64,000 nt of DNA from Portulaca oleracea (taxonomy: Eukaryota; Streptophyta; Magnoliopsida; Caryophyllales; Portulacaceae), in contig CM055875.1 in the NCBI GenBank assembly GCA_029582165.1, forward strand, positions 9,041,001 to 9,105,000. Direction: 5' to 3'. A model generated the notes under the pieces. It ran no database searches and was not told the origin of the DNA. It was given only the letters and a program-made list of their open reading frames with translations. Shown here piece by piece: positions 60,343 to 64,000 of the stretch. Position numbers and translations under genes: made by a program. Positions within the stretch are counted from its first letter, which is position 1. Each line of letters opens with the position of its first letter.

Positions 60343-61284
60343 TGAATTGATGTATGGAGAGGCAAGTAGGAAGCCCAATCGTCATACAAACAATCATTCA
60401 CGTTGCAAGAACCAGCCAGGGAAAGGAGACGATACAAGGACTCCATGCAAATGATATTCATCTGGTGATTCGTTTTTGTGGTTGGGTGATGAAATTTCGA
60501 CGACTAAGGGACCAACTAAAGGAGAATTTATGTAAGTGAATGTTGGGTTGATTCGTTTTTTCAGTGAGTGTTGAATTGAGTTGTGGGTTTATCTTGATTT
60601 ACGGCATGATGGTTGAACATGAATGTTGTTTGGTAGCAGAGATATGTATATTGTAGTGTTCGATGCTCACAAATAGTCTGATTGATTTCCACAGTGTGAA
60701 TGATGAATGTCCACAGTTTGATGTAGTCTGATATGCATATAGTAAATAGATTGAGAATAGAACATAAGCTATTAAATCCCATTGATAAAGTCGTTGTTGT
60801 TCATAATGTACATTATGAAAAGTCAACAATTGATGTTCACAATGTCCACGACAAATGGGGTCGATGTCCACAATGTAAATGATGAAAAGGCATGAAGAAA
60901 AAGTAAGTCAATATTTGATGTACACGACAAATGGTGACAATGTCCAAAATGATGGAAATGCATGAGGGGAAGTCTGTCCACAATGTAAATGAAGGTTGTT
61001 GATGTTCATAATGTACAGTATGAAAAGTCAATAGTTATATATGTTGACCAAACATAGTAAAATATTTGATGTCCACGGCAACTAGTGTGATGTCCACAAT
61101 GTATATAAAGGAAGTCCACGGTTACTTATATTAAAACACACACATGATACACTGAGAGATCATGTAATAGTTTGTCATTAAGACTAACAATTAATTTTGT
61201 GTTTGCAATTTAAATGTAATAGTTTGTCATTAAGACTAACATAAATGATGACACATAGAGAGATCTTTGTTTTAGTATGAATAG

Positions 61285-62000
61285 GAATGTTTGATGTTCA
61301 TACTGACAATGTTTGATATCCCTAGCTGTTATACTTGATATCCATAATGATAATGTTTGATGTCCCTTGTTGTTATTCTTGATGTCCACACTGATAGTGT
61401 TTGATGCCCCATGTTGTTATACTTGATGTCCACACTGATAATGCTTGATGTCCCCTGCTGTTATACTTGATGTCCACAATGATAATGCTTGATGTCACCT
61501 GTTGTTATACTTGATGTCCACAATGATAATGCTTGATGTCTCTTGGTGTTATACTTTATGTCCATAATGATAATGCTTGATGTCCCCTGTTGTTATACTT
61601 GGTGTCCATAATGTTAATGCTTGATGTCCTCTGTTGTTATACTTGATGTCATGATGATAATGTTTGATGTCTTCTATTGTTATACTTGACATCCATAATG
61701 ATAATGCTTGATGTCCCCCTGTTGTTATTGTTGATGTCCATACTGATAATGTTTGATGTCCCCTACTATTATACTTGATGTCCATAATGGTAATCCTTGA
61801 TGTCTCATGGTGTTATACTTGATGTCCACAATGATAATGATTGATGTCCCTTATTATTATACTTTATGCCCATAATGATAATGTTTCACATCTCCGGCTG
61901 TTATACTTGATGTCAATACTGATAATGCTGGATTTACCCGACTGCTATACTTTATGTCCGGCCTAATAATGCTTTGATGTCCTTTGTTGTTATACTTAAT
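61285..62000. repeat. 44-bp minisatellite built on TTGATGTCC boxes
   Basis: About 16 units. Each unit is two 21-23-bp halves, one with CTTGATGTCCACAATGATAA and one with CTTGATGTCCCCTGTTGTTA, so the box occurs about 32 times. Units drift gradually, with more changes toward both ends. Scattered single boxes continue on both sides (60,560-61,130 and 62,000-62,180). Confidence 0.92.
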
Positions 62001-62188
62001 GTATGATGAAGTACTTGATATACCCTACTGTTGTACTTGATACTCATTTTATTGTACTTAATGTCCTCACATGTTGTTAGTGTTATAAAAGAGTAGTTCA
62101 TGTCATTGATGTTCATCATCATTGTAACTGATGTCCTGGCATGTTTCATTGGATATTCATTTTCATTGTACTTCATGTCCATGTGCCA

Positions 62189-62359
62189 AAGGAGGCTACA
62201 ATTCACCCACTATCGTCATCAACAACAAAAGGAAGGGGCAAGAGAACAAAAGTACCTGTAGAGGTTGCAACGGAGAAGAAACCAATAGCACGACGATGCA
62301 AGTGTTGCGACAAAATTGCAATGCACGACATCTGAAATTGCCCAGAACGCTATAGATGA
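62189..62359 (+). pseudogene. FAR1/MULE transposase C-terminus
   Basis: The frame reads TTKGRGKRTK, a basic linker, then a zinc knuckle CKCCDKIAMHDI, a TGA at 62,333-62,335, and NCPERYR before the closing TGA (62,357-62,359). This matches the end of FAR1-related and Jittery-type MULE transposases (TKGxGKR, then CxxC..HDxRNCP). The TGA stands where those proteins have Arg, so a CGA-to-TGA change fits. The rest of the transposase is replaced by repeats, so only about 55 codons survive. It reads away from the left TIR. Confidence 0.7.
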
Positions 62360-62399
62360 CATGTTATTATTTCTAGATATGATTTTTGTGCGGGTTATG

Positions 62400-63660
62400 T
62401 ATGAACATATATAGTTGGAGTGATGCTTTTTTGAGGGATTATTTGTGGTATGTATTTTATTATGTAGAATTATCATTGGAAGACATTTTGTTTCATTTGA
62501 TGGAGACTTTTGCTTAGATGTGGACGCACGTTACTTCATATGCATTTTACCCCATCATATGAGGATTAAAGTATTGTAATTTGGAGGACACTCAGTTTCA
62601 TTGGTGTGTACTTGATAAATTTTTATGTATTTGTAAAGAGTGGTGGGCATCCAGTTTTTAGATTGAGGACATCAAATATCTATAAACAGCACATTACGCA
62701 TTTGGACTGAAGACATTATGTGCTGCATGCGGTGTCCCTATTCAAACATACTTGATGATTTAACGTATAGATGTAAACAATGTTCATCCTTCGATATCAT
62801 TGTGGACATCCATTAATATCATCGCAGACATCCTTAATTACTTACATGAACTTCAATTAATATTTTGTAGTATTGTCATTGGATGACATTCAGTTTCATT
62901 CGATGTGGACTTTTGCTTGGATATGGACGCACTTCATATGCATTTTACCCCATCATGTGGGAATTTAAGTATTGTAATTTGGAGGACACTCAATTTCATT
63001 GGCATGTACTTGATATATTTTTATGCTTTTGTAAAGAGTGGTGAACATTCAGTTTTGAGACTAAGGATATCAAGTATTTGTAAACAGGACATCACGTATT
63101 TAGACTGAGGATATTATGTATTGAATGTGGTATCACCTATCCAAACATACTTGATGTGTTGCATGTGGTATCCCCCATTCAAACATACTTGATGACTAAA
63201 CGTACAAATGTAAACAATGGTCATCCTTCAATATCATTGTGGACATCCATTAATATCATTGCAGCCATCATTAGTTGCCAATGCGGACTTTGACTATATA
63301 TATATGTTTTATCGCACACATATGTGGATGACCAACGTGGAATTCTGTAAATATCACTGTGGACATCAAGCATTATAAATGCGATCTTCGCCGCATAAGA
63401 CAAAAATGAGCTTTGTTAAATATCATTGGGGACATCAATCAATATTCTTACGGACATCATTAATTACCAATGTGGACTTAAAGTATATGCATAAGATACC
63501 AACAGACATCGTTCAAATGTCATTGTAGACATCATTCAATATTGTTGCGGACATTATTCATTAGTAACGTGGACATCAACCAACATAATCGCATACGTCA
63601 TTCATTACCAATGTGGACGGCAAGTGCAACTGAACGAGAGACAAAAAAATGTCTACACTT
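62400..63660. other. Dispersed GGACATC boxes, no gene
   Basis: Spaced boxes (GTGGACATCAAG, GGACATCATT and degenerate forms) and two near copies of a segment starting TTTCATTNGATGNNGACTTT at about 62,494 and 62,895, that is a direct repeat of about 250 bp. No frame with content. Confidence 0.6.
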
Positions 63661-64000
63661 GAATGTAAACGTATCCATCATGAGGTGATTTTTTGAACCA
63701 AATACATAATATGTTCTACTAATAGCGGAGAGAAAATATGGAAAAAAAACTAACCAACAATCCAACTGTTGTTCATGGCACTAACATGACAACCATTAAA
63801 AATGTTCTTAAAGTTCCACAATACACCATGTACTACGTAATTTGAAACCATGAGTGACCCATCTAACACCATTGAATCACATCGGCGAAAGTGACTTGGT
63901 TTCATCCCACGGAGAAGCCTTCCTATAAACAACAACGTTTCCATAGGCGGATCTCAAGCTAACGTAGGGGTGTCCATGGACACCCTTGGCCAAAGAAAAA

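Larger units (their letters stand above)
60006..64000 (+). mobile_element. FAR1-type MULE family, right copy (left-hand part)
   Basis: Left TIR GGGAAGTGATCATATGAGCA at 60,006. Inward lie a (GA)n run, the TTGATGTCC box array, a transposase C-terminus (62,189-62,359), further boxes, and the block shared with the left copy. The right end is outside the window. The segment order places both copies in the same orientation, head to tail, with the TA repeat at the junction. The last 50 bp (about 63,940-64,000) differ and may be another insertion. Confidence 0.75.

Noticed and set aside
60118..60461. Several frames of 73-86 aa with Leu-Ser or Arg-Glu runs
   Set aside because: They translate the (GA)n/(CT)n microsatellite.
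61549..61785. 78-aa minus-strand frame with repeated KYNSRGHQ-like units
   Set aside because: It is the translation of the 44-bp minisatellite, and 44 is not a multiple of 3.
61285..62000. Regularly spaced repeats that resemble a CRISPR array
   Set aside because: Spacers are themselves repeated and the unit is a 44-bp tandem repeat in plant transposon DNA; no cas genes.

Overview
This is nuclear DNA of a flowering plant, probably a eudicot. It is AT-rich, it has an intron-split organelle-targeted gene, and it contains Ty1/Copia, Ty3/Gypsy, LINE, Mutator-like (MULE), hAT-like and endogenous caulimovirid sequences plus long TA and GA microsatellites. The species cannot be named from the sequence.

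Left part (1-15,795): the only host gene I can support is GYRA, encoding DNA gyrase subunit A of plastids and mitochondria. It lies on the minus strand. Twelve exons between 15,668 and 4,671 join without a break into 409 codons that include the catalytic tyrosine. The 3' half of the gene lies beyond the left edge. Its introns carry a 5'-truncated LINE with a 15-bp target-site duplication (TSD), two solo LTRs, a hAT-like MITE, MULE fragments and a foldback MITE sitting in a TA microsatellite.

15,796-22,179: a 6.4-kb MuDR-type MULE inserted about 130 bp upstream of the GYRA start codon. It has terminal inverted repeats (TIRs) of about 140 bp. A decayed DDE transposase gene with SWIM and CCHC zinc motifs is on the plus strand. 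A convergent second gene encodes a GRF-type zinc finger, coiled coil and membrane-anchor protein, in the place that mudrB holds in maize MuDR.

22,200-54,640: a deep nest of retroelements. A Gypsy LTR fragment is split by a whole Copia element (Copia-1, 23,276-31,392, TSD CTCAT). Then follow the 3' part of a minus-strand Gypsy element and a broken, rearranged endogenous caulimovirid (35.5-38.0 kb). A minus-strand Copia relative (Copia-2) follows; its 3' LTR is split by a solo LTR, which is itself split by a palindromic MULE MITE and by a whole, internally deleted Gypsy element of the same LTR family. Copia-2 is also split by a MULE whose core is a 3.6-kb Gypsy LTR. Most of these insertions were ordered by reading TSDs at both borders.

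54,640-64,000: a 50-bp palindromic tandem repeat, a gag scrap, then two tandem copies of a transposon family that meet at a TA microsatellite. Each carries many copies of a GGACATCAAG/CTTGATGTCC box, expanded in one copy to about 16 units of 44 bp. A FAR1-type transposase C-terminus in the right copy suggests a Mutator-like (Jittery/FAR1) family. I found no intact host gene right of 15.7 kb.
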